In this document: positions 37,874 to 46,587 of the stretch, piece by piece | How the letters are laid out: the number at the start of each line of letters is the position of its first letter | How positions within the stretch are numbered: the first letter of the stretch is position 1 | DNA from: 'Nostoc azollae' 0708 | GTDB lineage: Bacteria > Cyanobacteriota > Cyanobacteriia > Cyanobacteriales > Nostocaceae | Length of the DNA: 64,000 bases | Direction of reading: 5' to 3' | Assembly (NCBI RefSeq): GCF_000196515.1 | Contig: NC_014248.1 | Span: forward strand, 4,964,001-5,028,000 | Program-made: the position numbers and the translations under genes | The notes under the pieces: generated by a model | What the model was told of the DNA's origin: nothing | Seen by the model: the letters and a program-made list of their open reading frames with translations, nothing else | The model's database searches: none

Positions 37874-38857
37874 TTATTGGTCTTGAATCTCAGCATAAGC
37901 CTGATAAACACCCTTCACATTATACCAATTCAAAAAAATCCGCGCAATTTCCAATGCCAACTGTGGCTTACCAAAATTAATTAACCACTGCAAAAATGGA
38001 GCCATCCTTTTTTCATTCAAAAACCCATTTAAAGAAAGAATTCCCCAAAATAAACGATGAAACCAAGTCATTTGAATCATCATTTTTACTTCCCAAGTCG
38101 GATGTTTTTGATAGAACAAAACTCCCATCCTTCCCCGTTGAATTTCTTGATCAATTAATTTAGTTATTTGTTGTAAACTAAATGCTGGATGCCAATGATA
38201 ACCAACAGCTTCAGGACATTTAATCAAATGTAAACCTAAATTCTTTAATCTCACACCTAACTCTAAATCTTCCCACCCATAAAGTTGAAACCCAGTATCA
38301 AATAAACCTGCTTTTTCTAACCAATGTTTGGGAATAGCCACATTACCCGTAGCAAAAAAAGCCGCAGAGAAATCTGTGATTTTATAAGGTTCTGAAGTAG
38401 GATTTTCAAAATTACAGGTATTAATTACAGCACCATAGGTAAAAAAGCTGTCGCTTCCTAATTTCTCTCTTCCTTGTATTAAAGCATCTGTATGAGCTTC
38501 CAAGAAATTAGACAGAACCACCAAATCACTATCAATAAAAATAATCATGTCTCCCAGTGCTTGTTCTACTCCCAAATTTCGCGCCGCAGCAGGTCCAGCA
38601 TGATCTTGTTCAAAACAACGTACATGAGGAAACTCTTCTTTATGTTGTGCTAACCAGTTCAAAGTCTGATCAGTAGAACCATCATCGACCAAAACCACCT
38701 CATAACCTTGAATAAGGTTATCATCTCTCAATTGCTGTGACTCCAAAGCACGCAGGCATTTTTGCAAAATCGGTAGGCGATTATAAGTTGGAATTACAAC
38801 ACTAAAAAACACAGTTTCACCCAAAATGCAATTACTTATATTCTTAGAATATGACAA
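37874..38857 (-). CDS. GT2 family glycosyltransferase
   Basis: A GT-A fold inverting glycosyltransferase of 327 residues. FSVVIPTYNRLPILQKCL is the opening strand, VVLVDDGSTDQTL holds the nucleotide-binding aspartate, and IIFIDSDLVVLS carries the DXD-type metal motif. The GW/ED region (FQLYGWEDLELGVRL) fits the acceptor side with the catalytic ED pair. No membrane helix is obvious apart from a weak C-terminal one. The upstream start is a TTG at 38857; another in-frame start (TTG or GTG just before FFSVVIP) is possible. It is divergent from argG. It probably adds a sugar to a surface polysaccharide or glycolipid; donor and acceptor unknown. Confidence 0.85.
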   Translation of the reverse strand: MSYSKNISNCILGETVFFSVVIPTYNRLPILQKCLRALESQQLRDDNLIQGYEVVLVDDGSTDQTLNWLAQHKEEFPHVRCFEQDHAGPAAARNLGVEQALGDMIIFIDSDLVVLSNFLEAHTDALIQGREKLGSDSFFTYGAVINTCNFENPTSEPYKITDFSAAFFATGNVAIPKHWLEKAGLFDTGFQLYGWEDLELGVRLKNLGLHLIKCPEAVGYHWHPAFSLQQITKLIDQEIQRGRMGVLFYQKHPTWEVKMMIQMTWFHRLFWGILSLNGFLNEKRMAPFLQWLINFGKPQLALEIARIFLNWYNVKGVYQAYAEIQDQ

Positions 38858-38990
38858 ATATTACCAGGTCACGGTTTCTTGATTTGGAATTGAGAATTTT
38901 TAATTAGATGCCTGTTGCATCATGAAAATATATACTGTCTAGTCAGATATAATAATGACTCATTGTTTGTTTTCCCAACTGGAGAAACTG

Positions 38991-40190
38991 ATGGGTCGCG
39001 CCAAAAAGGTTGTATTAGCATATTCTGGTGGAGTTGATACTTCTGTTTGCATACCCTACTTGAAAAAAGAGTGGGGAGTTGAAGAGGTAATTACCCTAGC
39101 AGCAGATTTAGGTCAGGGAGATGAATTAGAACTAGTGCGAGAAAAAGCTCTCAAATCTGGTGCAAGTGAATCCCTGGTAGCGGATGTCAAAAAGAGTTTC
39201 GTGACAGAGTATGCATTTCCCGCAATTCAAGCCAATGCTCTGTATGAAAATCGCTATCCTCTAGGAACAGCCCTAGCTAGACCTTTAATTGCTCAGATTC
39301 TGGTAGAAACAGCTCAAAAATACGGTGCTGATGCGATCGCTCACGGTTGCACAGGTAAAGGTAACGACCAAGTACGTTTTGATGTTTCCTGTACAGCCCT
39401 CAATCCCAATCTGAAAATTCTTGCCCCAGCTAGAGAATGGGGAATGAGTCGAGAACAAACCATAGCTTACGGTGAACAATTTGGTATTCCTGCACCCGTG
39501 AAAAAATCCTCTCCCTTCAGTATAGATAAAAACCTGCTTGGTCGCAGTATTGAAGCTGGTACGTTGGAAGATCCAGCAAATGAGCCACCAGAAGAAATCT
39601 ATGAAATGACCAAAGCCATAGCAGATACTCCTAAGGAACCAGAATATCTAGAAATTGGCTTCCAAAGAGGTATTCCTACGACCATCAACGGTACGTCTAA
39701 AAACCCTGTTGAATTAATTGAACAACTCAATCAAATCATAGGAAATCACGGTATTGGGCGGATTGACATCATTGAAAACCGCTTAGTAGGTATCAAATCA
39801 CGGGAAATCTACGAATCACCTGCAATGGTAGTTCTCATCAACGCCCACCGCGATTTAGAAAGCCTGACCTTAACAGCAGATGTTACTCAGTATAAACGGG
39901 GCATTGAAGAAACTTACACCAAAATTGTATACAACGGACTTTGGTACAGCCCTCTCAAAGCTGCCTTAGATGCCTTTATTCAACAAACACAAGAGCAAGT
40001 TTCTGGTGTTGTGCGGTTAAAACTTTTCAAAGGTAATGCCACCATAGTTGGTCGCTGGAGTGATAATTCCCTTTACACTCCTGATTTAGCAACCTACGGA
40101 GCAGAAGATCAATTCAATCACAAAGCTGCAGAAGGGTTTATCTACGTTTGGGGTCTACCTACCCGCATTTGGGCGCAGAGCAACAAATAA
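38991..40190 (+). CDS. argG: Argininosuccinate synthase
   Basis: ArgG joins citrulline and aspartate using ATP to form argininosuccinate, the penultimate step of arginine synthesis. The ATP pyrophosphatase loop [13 protein letters not shown] is at residues 7-19. [15 protein letters not shown] and the tetramer-core motif [22 protein letters not shown] are also present. ATG 38991 is preceded by GGAG at seven bases and matches the family start; a longer frame from 38955 has no binding site. The length, 399 residues, is normal. Monocistronic, ending in a strong hairpin shared with the convergent DedA gene. Confidence 0.97.
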   Translation: MGRAKKVVLAYSGGVDTSVCIPYLKKEWGVEEVITLAADLGQGDELELVREKALKSGASESLVADVKKSFVTEYAFPAIQANALYENRYPLGTALARPLIAQILVETAQKYGADAIAHGCTGKGNDQVRFDVSCTALNPNLKILAPAREWGMSREQTIAYGEQFGIPAPVKKSSPFSIDKNLLGRSIEAGTLEDPANEPPEEIYEMTKAIADTPKEPEYLEIGFQRGIPTTINGTSKNPVELIEQLNQIIGNHGIGRIDIIENRLVGIKSREIYESPAMVVLINAHRDLESLTLTADVTQYKRGIEETYTKIVYNGLWYSPLKAALDAFIQQTQEQVSGVVRLKLFKGNATIVGRWSDNSLYTPDLATYGAEDQFNHKAAEGFIYVWGLPTRIWAQSNK

Positions 40191-40194
40191 AAAG

Positions 40195-40235
40195 CTGGGG
40201 AGCAGGGGAGAATATTTTTCTCCCCTGCTCCCCAG
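40195..40235. terminator. Strong hairpin between convergent argG and DedA genes
   Basis: CTGGGGAGCAGGGGAGAA pairs perfectly with its complement across a short loop (about an 18-bp stem, with a T-rich run in the loop). It starts only 4 bases past the argG stop and ends 10 bases before the DedA stop, so it can serve both genes. GC-rich CCCCTGCTCCCCAG-type repeats of this kind recur in the AT-rich spacers of these genomes, so it may also be a repeat element. Confidence 0.7.
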
Positions 40236-40245
40236 TGCCCAGTCC

Positions 40246-40875
40246 CTAGTCCCCAGTTTGATGCTTAACTTGGCGGGATTCCCACCAAATAGGCACAACA
40301 ATCACAACCACTAGAATAAGTAACGCCAAAATAGCAAATTGACTTACCCAAGCAACTAATTGTTCTAGGGAAACAATTCTGCCAGCAAAGAAAGCTAACG
40401 TTACCATTACACCAGCCCAGGCAGTTGCCCCTGCTAAATTATATACCAAGAATTTCCCAAATGGCATTTCAGCTATACCAGCAAGTGGCGATGCAAAAAT
40501 CCTCAGTAAGGCGAAAAAGCGACCAAAAAATACAGCTTTAGCAGCATTTTCACTAAATTGATCTTTAATACTTAATAGTCGTGCTTCAGATATGCGGAAT
40601 ATCTTTCCAACTTGTAGTAGGAAAGGCCAACCACCAACCCTACCAATCCAATAACCGCAATTACCGCCAATTACAGCACCTGTAACAGCGTCACCCAGAA
40701 CAAGCCAGTAATTAAGTTCATCACTACCAGCTAAGAAACCTCCTACTAGAGTCACAGTTTCACCGGGAAGAGGAATGCCCAAATTCTCTAGCACAATCCC
40801 CAGAAAAATTGCCCAATAACCGTAGGATTGAGCAAAATCTTGGATGTTTTCTAGTGAAATTAGCTCAAAAGACAT
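40246..40875 (-). CDS. DedA family membrane protein
   Basis: A 209-residue SNARE-associated/DedA protein with about five hydrophobic segments. The family marks are IVLENLGIPLPGETVTLVGG, where the re-entrant loop E and the glycine-rich stretch lie, and the second motif FFGRFFALLRIFASPLAG with its conserved F.R. pair. DedA proteins are inner-membrane transporters linked to lipid-carrier flipping (undecaprenyl phosphate and phospholipids) and membrane homeostasis. The substrate is not evident from sequence. ATG 40875 is the first in frame. Convergent with argG. Confidence 0.9.
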   Translation of the reverse strand: MSFELISLENIQDFAQSYGYWAIFLGIVLENLGIPLPGETVTLVGGFLAGSDELNYWLVLGDAVTGAVIGGNCGYWIGRVGGWPFLLQVGKIFRISEARLLSIKDQFSENAAKAVFFGRFFALLRIFASPLAGIAEMPFGKFLVYNLAGATAWAGVMVTLAFFAGRIVSLEQLVAWVSQFAILALLILVVVIVVPIWWESRQVKHQTGD

Positions 40876-41274
40876 CCAGCACCGCCGACTTTACAAATTT
40901 TTACGTTTAGTATATCTTGGCTTGTTTATGGTGAGAGTGTCAATCAAAATGCGACAAAAAATCATTTTTTTTCTGTTTGCTCTGCACTACTCAGATTTTC
41001 TTATAAAAAAGTTATAAAAATATATAAAAGTTATAAAAATTTCAGAATAGTTAAATTCCCTACCGAAATACTGAAGCATTAATGCTTATACTCGATTTAT
41101 CTATCAAAAATTATACGTTGTCATTTCTGTATCAGATCGTATCAACTATAATTGCATTAAGTCCCGAAGAATCGGGTGAAAACAGTAATTACACTGTTAT
41201 AACTTAATCAGTAGTGATGTAATATCCCTTCTTTTAAGGTTTCAAATGCCCAGTTCAACTACCCAGTTAAATTT
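40876..41274. promoter_or_regulatory. Divergent promoter region of DedA and STAS genes
   Basis: About 400 AT-rich bases between divergent genes, so both promoters should lie here. It contains direct repeats of AAAAGTTATAAAAAT near 41005-41040 and an inverted repeat AACAGTAATTACACTGTT near 41188. The specific -10/-35 boxes are not clear. Confidence 0.4.
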
Positions 41275-41628
41275 ATGACTCTTACACAAGAACGCCAGGT
41301 TATTTTGTTCAAACCACAAGCAAGTATAGACTTAGAAGTTGGTACGGCCTTGAGCAAAGAGATGGCTGGAGTAACCCCCCTGCCTAACCAGCTTTGGGTT
41401 ATTGATCTAGCAGAAGTTGATTTTATGGATAGTTCTGGTTTAGTTCCTCTTGTTCAAGCACTAAAAACGGTGCGTCAAATAGGTTGTCGTTTGGTTCTTT
41501 GCAATGTCCATGCTCCTGTAAGATTAATTTTGGAACTTACTCATCTAGATTCAGTGTTTGAGATAGTTAACAATTACGAAGACATATTTTCTAGCTTCAA
41601 TGAGCAAAGTCTGGTAAAAGCAGGCTAA
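41275..41628 (+). CDS. STAS-domain anti-sigma factor antagonist-like protein
   Basis: A 117-residue single STAS domain. The phosphorylation loop VDFMDSSGLVPLV places Ser53/Ser54 as the target for a partner-switching kinase. The flanking strand LWVIDLAEVDF and the CRLVLCNVHAPVRLILELT segment follow the SpoIIAA-like fold. Such proteins act by binding an anti-sigma kinase or an effector when dephosphorylated. No kinase or sigma factor gene is next to it, so the partner is elsewhere. ATG 41275 is the start; no strong Shine-Dalgarno is seen. It appears to be transcribed alone. Confidence 0.88.
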   Translation: MTLTQERQVILFKPQASIDLEVGTALSKEMAGVTPLPNQLWVIDLAEVDFMDSSGLVPLVQALKTVRQIGCRLVLCNVHAPVRLILELTHLDSVFEIVNNYEDIFSSFNEQSLVKAG

Positions 41629-41989
41629 ATCCCGATTTTTCTCAGAAAAAATTAGCCAGGTTAAACAACATCTTTGATTTTTTCACTTTGTTAGCAAATT
41701 ACCCAATATGATTACCCTTTAAATTCTGGATCTAGGAAGCTAAATCTCTATTTGACCTAAAAAACCTCTAGTAACATGCCGAATTCAAAATTCAAAATGA
41801 CTATGATGTCAGGTTTTGAACAATTTTAAATGGGTGGTTTATTTACGCCGTGCCGTACTAGGGTAACTAGAGATTTAGCAACTAGGTTTTAAAAATGCAA
41901 CTAATAACATTCAAAATTGAAAAAATTAAAAATTGTTTGCGTCAGGGATACAAAATATCATTTCAAACCTCTTGTTCCCTGTCGTAAAT
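41629..41989. other. Spacer with MITE copy 3
   Basis: About 360 bases between convergent genes. MITE copy 3 occupies 41766-41871. The rest is AT-rich with no gene or clear terminator. Confidence 0.55.
41766..41871. mobile_element. MITE-like element, copy 3
   Basis: A 106-base relative of 10881-11038 and 33209-33302: left end TCTAGTAACATGCCGAATTC and right end TTTATTTACGCCGTGCCGTA then CTAGG. The ends are more diverged than in copies 1 and 2. Confidence 0.62.
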
Positions 41990-42550
41990 TTAGGCATTTT
42001 GAGGAGCAGATATACTGCTTTGTCCAGATATAGAACTAGAGAAATTTGGTAAGTCTATACCACTATGACTTGCGTGCCGTGTTTTTAGTGCTAACCGATA
42101 ACTTACACTTTGTAGTTCAGCTTGTAGTTGGCGATTTTCTCGCTGTAGCATTGCTACTTTATCTCTCACTGGAGTCATCCTTTCCTCAAATTTCCGACGG
42201 TAAATTTGCGGTAATTCTTGGACTACTTGCTCCAACATGCGACTACGATCAGTGAGTTCTTGAACTGATTGTCGCAATTGGTAAATTTCCGAGTCACGAG
42301 ATGTAATTTGCTCTTGATAGAAAGTTACTTGCTGTTCGACAGCTTGAAGTTGTTCTCTTAAAGCTTCTAATTGACTTAAATCGCACTGGGTTTCAGACCG
42401 TTGAGGGATAAAACTGGTATTTCCCTTTACCAAACGGAACAGTTCTTGAGATAACTGTTGCACTAATTGGTCTCTAAGTTGCAACTCTTGACGCAACTGG
42501 GATACTTCAGTTGATATAGCTTGGATATTGGGGGTGTCAGATTGGCTCAC
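41990..42550 (-). CDS. Coiled-coil protein, Npun_F5560-like
   Basis: A 186-residue soluble protein. Residues 12-45 and 60-155 are long heptad-rich helices (VSQLRQELQLRDQLVQQLSQEL, then QLEALREQLQAVEQQVTFY and KVAMLQRENRQLQAELQS). The conserved core VQELTDRSRMLEQVVQELPQIY, then FEERMTPV, matches what I remember of a cyanobacterial coiled-coil family. The tail is serine-rich. Function unknown; a structural or scaffolding part is the reasonable guess. It is on the minus strand, 310 bases downstream of rpsF. Confidence 0.75.
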   Translation of the reverse strand: MSQSDTPNIQAISTEVSQLRQELQLRDQLVQQLSQELFRLVKGNTSFIPQRSETQCDLSQLEALREQLQAVEQQVTFYQEQITSRDSEIYQLRQSVQELTDRSRMLEQVVQELPQIYRRKFEERMTPVRDKVAMLQRENRQLQAELQSVSYRLALKTRHASHSGIDLPNFSSSISGQSSISAPQNA

Positions 42551-42859
42551 AGTGGCTTACATCTCTTAAGTATGATTGCGATAATAGTCTGTAAAATAAA
42601 TTCATGATTTATGCTGAACTGTTTTTTCCTATACATGATAAGTTAGGGCAAAAACACTTACTCCACTATTTTATGAAAAACATACCGCAATTAAGAGAAA
42701 TTGACAACTGTTCAAATATGCAAATTTATTTAAAAATTACTGATAATTGGCGTTTGAAGTGTTAAATGTTACTGTATAGCAACCAATATGCCTGTGATAG
42801 AAAAAATATTGGTAGGCTTTTAGTGAGGAATTATTAAGGAATTCCCCACTTAGCAGTTT
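42551..42859. other. Spacer between rpsF and the coiled-coil gene
   Basis: About 310 AT-rich bases. No gene, repeat or strong terminator was seen. It should hold the promoter of the coiled-coil gene. Confidence 0.5.
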
Positions 42860-43186
42860 TTAGGCTGTTACAGCTTCTTTAGCTGTTTTATCTTCACGCA
42901 CTACTTGCTTAGTTGTCATGTAGCGAATTACTTCTTCACTAAGTCTCATCGCACGTTCTACGGGTGTGATCGCAGTTGCTAGGGCTGTATAGTTAAATTG
43001 GATGTAGATGCCGTCACGATGCCGATTGATTTCATAAGCAAGACGACGTTTACCTCGATTTTGAATTTCGATATTCTGAGCGCCTTGCTCAGTTAATAAG
43101 TTCTGATATTTAGCAACAGCTTGCTCTACTTGCTCATCTCCCAAATCAGGACGGAGAATGTACATTGTCTCGTAAACGGTCGTCAT
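42860..43186 (-). CDS. rpsF: 30S ribosomal protein S6
   Basis: S6 binds the platform of the 30S subunit together with S18. The 108-residue protein starts [20 protein letters not shown] and has the family motifs [22 protein letters not shown] and [14 protein letters not shown]. It lacks the long acidic tail of E. coli S6. ATG 43186 is the family start. It stands alone here, not in an rpsF-rpsR operon. Confidence 0.95.
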   Translation of the reverse strand: MTTVYETMYILRPDLGDEQVEQAVAKYQNLLTEQGAQNIEIQNRGKRRLAYEINRHRDGIYIQFNYTALATAITPVERAMRLSEEVIRYMTTKQVVREDKTAKEAVTA

Positions 43187-43559
43187 ATATTTCTAGTCAC
43201 CTTATGGACAAAAAGGCTGCTGATGCTACTGTATACAGGTATTATCTAAACACTGGTGGTACAAATTAACATCTGAAGCAACAAGGAATACTATATTAAC
43301 ACAATTAACAGCAAGATAAACTTTGATGCTAGTTTTAATCCCTGGAGTTCTGGAGTTAAACGTCTTGAACTCTGGCCTCTAAACGTAGTTCCCAAGGTAC
43401 TTAGTCTGGTCAGATCAGGGCTTTTCAAGCTCCCGCCTTTAGGCTTGGGGTTTTTGATGGAATTTTCAGCATTTATCCTATAATCTTACCAGTTTTCAAT
43501 TTAAATCATTAAGCCAAATCAACCGAAATTTGGATCTTTTAAGGATATTCATCAAGGTT
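43187..43559. promoter_or_regulatory. Divergent promoter region of rpsF and the FAH-family gene
   Basis: About 370 bases. A hairpin-like stretch near 43427-43455 (CCCGCC, TTTA, GGCTTGGGG, then GTTTTTGATGG) looks like a weak terminator or a small structured RNA end. No ORF of note. No specific RNA was recognised. Confidence 0.35.
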
Positions 43560-44333
43560 ATGGCGCAACGCTATGTGCGAGTTAAGAGTCAAGAAGGCAC
43601 AATTTACTATGGGTTGCTGCAACTATCATTCAACGTGGAAGTTCTAGATGCTCCACCTTGGTTGGATGGTCAACCCAGTGATTTAATTTTGGAACCAGAC
43701 AAATACCAAATTCTGGCTCCTTGTTCTCCTTCCAAAATTGTGGGGGTAGGTAAGAATTATGCCGACCATGCAGCAGAGATGGGAACTTCTGTACCTGCTG
43801 AACCATTGATATTCTTCAAACCGCCTACATCTGTAATTGCTTCGGAAAGAGAAATTAAGTATCCTCCGCAGTCGCAAAGAGTAGACTATGAAGGCGAGTT
43901 AGCATTGGTAATCGGCGAGCGCACCTGTGACTGTACACCAGAAGAAGCCCAAACCAAAATTTGGGGTTACACCATAGCCAATGATGTCACAGCCAGGGAT
44001 TTACAAAAAAAAGATGCTCAATGGACACGAGCCAAAAGTTTTGATACATTCTGTCCTTTAGGCCCTTGGATTGTCCGAGAATTAAATCCAGGAGCCAGAT
44101 TGCAGACCTTTTTAAATGACGACCCCCATCCAGTCCAATCTGCCTGTATTGATCAGATGGTTTTCTCGCCAGATTTTTTAGTGTCTTATATTAGTCAAGT
44201 GATGACACTATTACCTGGGGATGTCGTGCTAACAGGTACACCATTTGGAGTGGGGCCATTAAACCTAGGCGATCTCGTTCGAGTAGAAATAGAAGGTATT
44301 GGTCGCCTAGAAAATAGTGTGATAACCCGTTAA
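43560..44333 (+). CDS. Fumarylacetoacetate hydrolase family protein
   Basis: A 258-residue FAH-fold protein. SPSKIVGVGKNYADHAAEMG is the usual start of the core. IFFKPPTSVI and VDYEGELALVIGERT carry the metal-binding glutamates, and WGYTIANDVTARDLQKKD, then FDTFCPLGPWIV, complete the active-site region. PGDVVLTGTPFGVGPLNLGD is the C-terminal signature. Relatives act as acylpyruvases, oxaloacetate decarboxylases or hydratases; the substrate here cannot be decided. ATG 43560 is preferred over the TTG or GTG codons upstream because AAGG precedes it. It lies tail-to-tail with the Tic20-like gene, three bases apart. Confidence 0.87.
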   Translation: MAQRYVRVKSQEGTIYYGLLQLSFNVEVLDAPPWLDGQPSDLILEPDKYQILAPCSPSKIVGVGKNYADHAAEMGTSVPAEPLIFFKPPTSVIASEREIKYPPQSQRVDYEGELALVIGERTCDCTPEEAQTKIWGYTIANDVTARDLQKKDAQWTRAKSFDTFCPLGPWIVRELNPGARLQTFLNDDPHPVQSACIDQMVFSPDFLVSYISQVMTLLPGDVVLTGTPFGVGPLNLGDLVRVEIEGIGRLENSVITR

Positions 44334-44336
44334 CCT

Positions 44337-44816
44337 CTAACGCACTTGCAGATAAACAGCATCAGAGATTGCTGGAATTTCCGCATAGCGTCCCATCAGA
44401 GACTGGAACACAGAATAAACAACAGATGCCACAATACCTAAAAATATAGTATTGGCCAGAGTTTCTATGGCAAAACCAGTACCAGGAATCGGAGTTAAAA
44501 TTCGCAGTAGAATGGAACATAAAAATATCACAATATCTAAAAGAATTGCCTGCATTGTGTTAAAACGAATGAAATGACTAACTTTTTCGTTTCTCACCAC
44601 CAAGATGAACAAGGCAAAAAACACAATTATTTGACCAATTTGCCCTAGACCAGCGTAAATTTTTTGCACTGGTTGCAGTGGTAGAAGCAGAATTGCCAAT
44701 ACAGGAAACTGTTGAAGCAAAGAGCTACTAAAGACCAGACTGTCAATTAAAGGTAGCAAATATGGCAAACAAGCGAAAATTCGGTCAGGAACAGTTATCG
44801 ATCCGCGCCAAGACAT
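44337..44816 (-). CDS. Tic20 family membrane protein
   Basis: A 159-residue protein with four transmembrane helices. RIFACLPYLLPLIDSLVF and HFIRFNTMQAILLDIVIFL match the Tic20 family, whose plant member forms part of the chloroplast inner-envelope import channel. The role of cyanobacterial homologues is unclear. The start at 44816 has AGGAG well placed. The frame ends with a short polar tail. Tail-to-tail with the FAH-family gene. Confidence 0.85.
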   Translation of the reverse strand: MSWRGSITVPDRIFACLPYLLPLIDSLVFSSSLLQQFPVLAILLLPLQPVQKIYAGLGQIGQIIVFFALFILVVRNEKVSHFIRFNTMQAILLDIVIFLCSILLRILTPIPGTGFAIETLANTIFLGIVASVVYSVFQSLMGRYAEIPAISDAVYLQVR

Positions 44817-44939
44817 AGTAAATTCTCCTATGGCTAAATTTCAATAGCTATTTGACCATAGGATAACGCAATTGCTTGATATTGCTAGAAAATTAGATTA
44901 ATTTATATGGGCAATGCGAAAATCCATCACACACTCATA

Positions 44940-45080
44940 CTATTCTGACCGCTGTTCAGCAAATTTCCGAATAGCTTGACCAAAGTGCAGTTGACCGCCA
45001 TGCCAGCGAGGCTCTCCACTGTTACTAGCGAACACACAAGATTGGCAAACCTGCTCAGGAGTAAAGATTTAATCATCCAT
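44940..45080 (-). pseudogene. Small CxxC protein remnant with an early stop
   Basis: From ATG 45080 the frame reads MDD, a TAA, then IFTPEQVCQSCVFASNSGEP and RWHGGQLHFGQAIRKF to a TAG at 44940. The 47-codon layout with a Cys-x-x-Cys and a conserved WH.G.L..G motif looks like a small cyanobacterial protein, now interrupted at codon 4. Function unknown. Confidence 0.45.
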
Positions 45081-45279
45081 TAAAATGACTAGCATCCAAA
45101 TACCTCCTCTAAATCCTCATTTCCGCCCACATTTTATCCCAGGGAGGATATGAGTATATACTGCAAGGGAGCTTTCAATCTGTGTGCTATCTGAACTTTG
45201 TCAATTTTGGTAATTTGCTGTGGACAAGAAAGCCAAGAAATCCACCTCCATTGATATTTATTTTTAGCATCAAGCTAGA

Positions 45280-45317
45280 AACGTAGCCAATAGCAAAAAT
45301 TTGCTATTGGCTACGTT
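45280..45317. repeat. Near-perfect palindrome in a spacer
   Basis: AACGTAGCCAATAGCAAA faces its complement across a two- or three-base centre, giving a stem of about 17 base pairs. It has no U-tract and no gene ends next to it. It may be a small dispersed palindromic repeat. Confidence 0.7.
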
Positions 45318-45495
45318 GATTCATTGTATATTATATTTTTCAGATATTCATTGTTGTTAGTCAGAATTAATACTGAGATTTTCATAATTGCTTATTTACA
45401 GGCAGAAGATAAAAAGCTAGTATCTGGTGTATAATTTAAACCACAAAAAAATATAGTCAAATATATTCAGATATAATCAATTGTGTTATACTAAG

Positions 45496-45749
45496 CAATA
45501 CCGTCCCCAAAATAGGAGAAATAGGAGGGTGAGTTCATGATGCTTTAACCATTAACTCCCATTTCTTTGAGGCTTGTCAAAAACAATCAGTGTTAAAAAT
45601 TCCTTCCAGGTTTCCTAGAAGTGTTTTTTAACGCATTAACTGCAGTATAAGGGTTTGAGATTCCAAACTAGCTTTTAAGCGAAACGCTTATGTGTGTTTA
45701 ATTTCGTCGGTTTGGCCAAAACTTTTGTAGCCTTTTATTTTGGTTAAGG
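45496..45749 (+). repeat. Long dispersed repeat, left end of an IS607-like element
   Basis: About 250 bases matching 4490-4733 in inverted orientation at roughly 90% identity. An extra small insertion (GAAATAGGA near 45518) is the main indel. It ends just ahead of the IS607-type tnpA remnant, so it is read as the left end of that element. Confidence 0.75.
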
Positions 45750-45762
45750 TCTTGACTAAGAG

Positions 45763-46331
45763 AATGAAATTATCTGACGATGCCAAATCGAAAGGAATAA
45801 GTTACCACACTGCCTGGATAATGTGGAAAGTGGAAAAGGGTAGAACTGAAAGCTTCCCAACTACCAACAGGTACAGTAATTGTAGACACAAACAAAACTG
45901 TTGAAGGCGTAGTTATCTATGCTCGTGTTTCTAGCGCAGAAAATAAATCTAACCTTGATAGCCAAATAGTAAAGATTGAAAAAATATTATGAAGCCAAAG
46001 GTTATCAAATTACAGGAGTTGTCAAAGAAGTAGGGAGTGGAGTAAACGATAATCGAAAAAACTAATAACATTACTTCAAGACAACTATCATCGGATAGTG
46101 GTAGAACACAAAGACCGTTTAACTAGAATAGGTTTCAATTATCTAAAATTCTTACTGAATCAACAAGGCAAAGATATTAAAGTAGTAAATATTGCCGAAG
46201 AGGAAACAGAAGATATCTTAAAAGATTTTGTGTCAATCATTACTAGTTTTTGTGCAAGAATTTACGTTTTGCATCGGAGAAAACAAAAAACAGAGTGTAT
46301 TTTTAGATGCCTGGAGTCAGAATGCAATTAG
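45763..46331 (+). pseudogene. IS607 tnpA (serine recombinase) remnant
   Basis: The coding sequence starts MKLSDDAKSKGISYHTAW (the MerR-like DNA-binding head). It then shifts frame to LPTGTVIVDTNKTVEGVVIYARVSSAENKSNLDSQ, the serine recombinase catalytic start (YARVSS), and shifts again to VVKEVGSGVNDNRK and VEHKDRLTRIGFNYLK. The last part, FVSIITSFCARIYVLHRRKQKTE, is intact. At least two frameshifts and a stop disable it. No tnpB follows, so this is a decayed, tnpB-less IS607 element. Its left end has a solo copy near 4.5 kb. Confidence 0.82.
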
Positions 46332-46350
46332 TAGAAAGACACATAATTAA

Positions 46351-46423
46351 AAATAGGTAACACTGTTAAAGAGATAGATAAAAATGCCATTTTTATCTAT
46401 CTCTTTAACAGTGTTACCTATTT
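46351..46423. repeat. Perfect 36-bp inverted repeat (cruciform)
   Basis: Two 36-base arms, starting AAATAGGTAACACTG and ending CAGTGTTACCTATTT, are exact complements around a single central C. Outside the arms, GACACA on the left and TGTGTC on the right extend the symmetry after a short mismatch. It starts about 20 bases after the tnpA remnant and 165 bases before glyA. A hairpin of this length has no usual terminator form and could be a transposon-derived end pair or a MITE. Confidence 0.85.
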
Positions 46424-46587
46424 GTGTCGTCAAGCATTCAAAAACAGCTTGCTGATACATGATATTGATTGGCTTGGCGCTGAATAATGAGGTCAAGAGT
46501 CAATAAAATTAAAAGAAGAGTTATAACACAGTTAATACTCTACTGAAAAAATCTCAAGTTTCACCAATCTCTACAAGGATAAATAAT

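Noticed and set aside
43400-43460. Small regulatory RNA or 6S-like element before the FAH-family gene
   Set aside because: Only a weak GC-rich hairpin with a short T run is visible; no known RNA family feature could be matched by eye.
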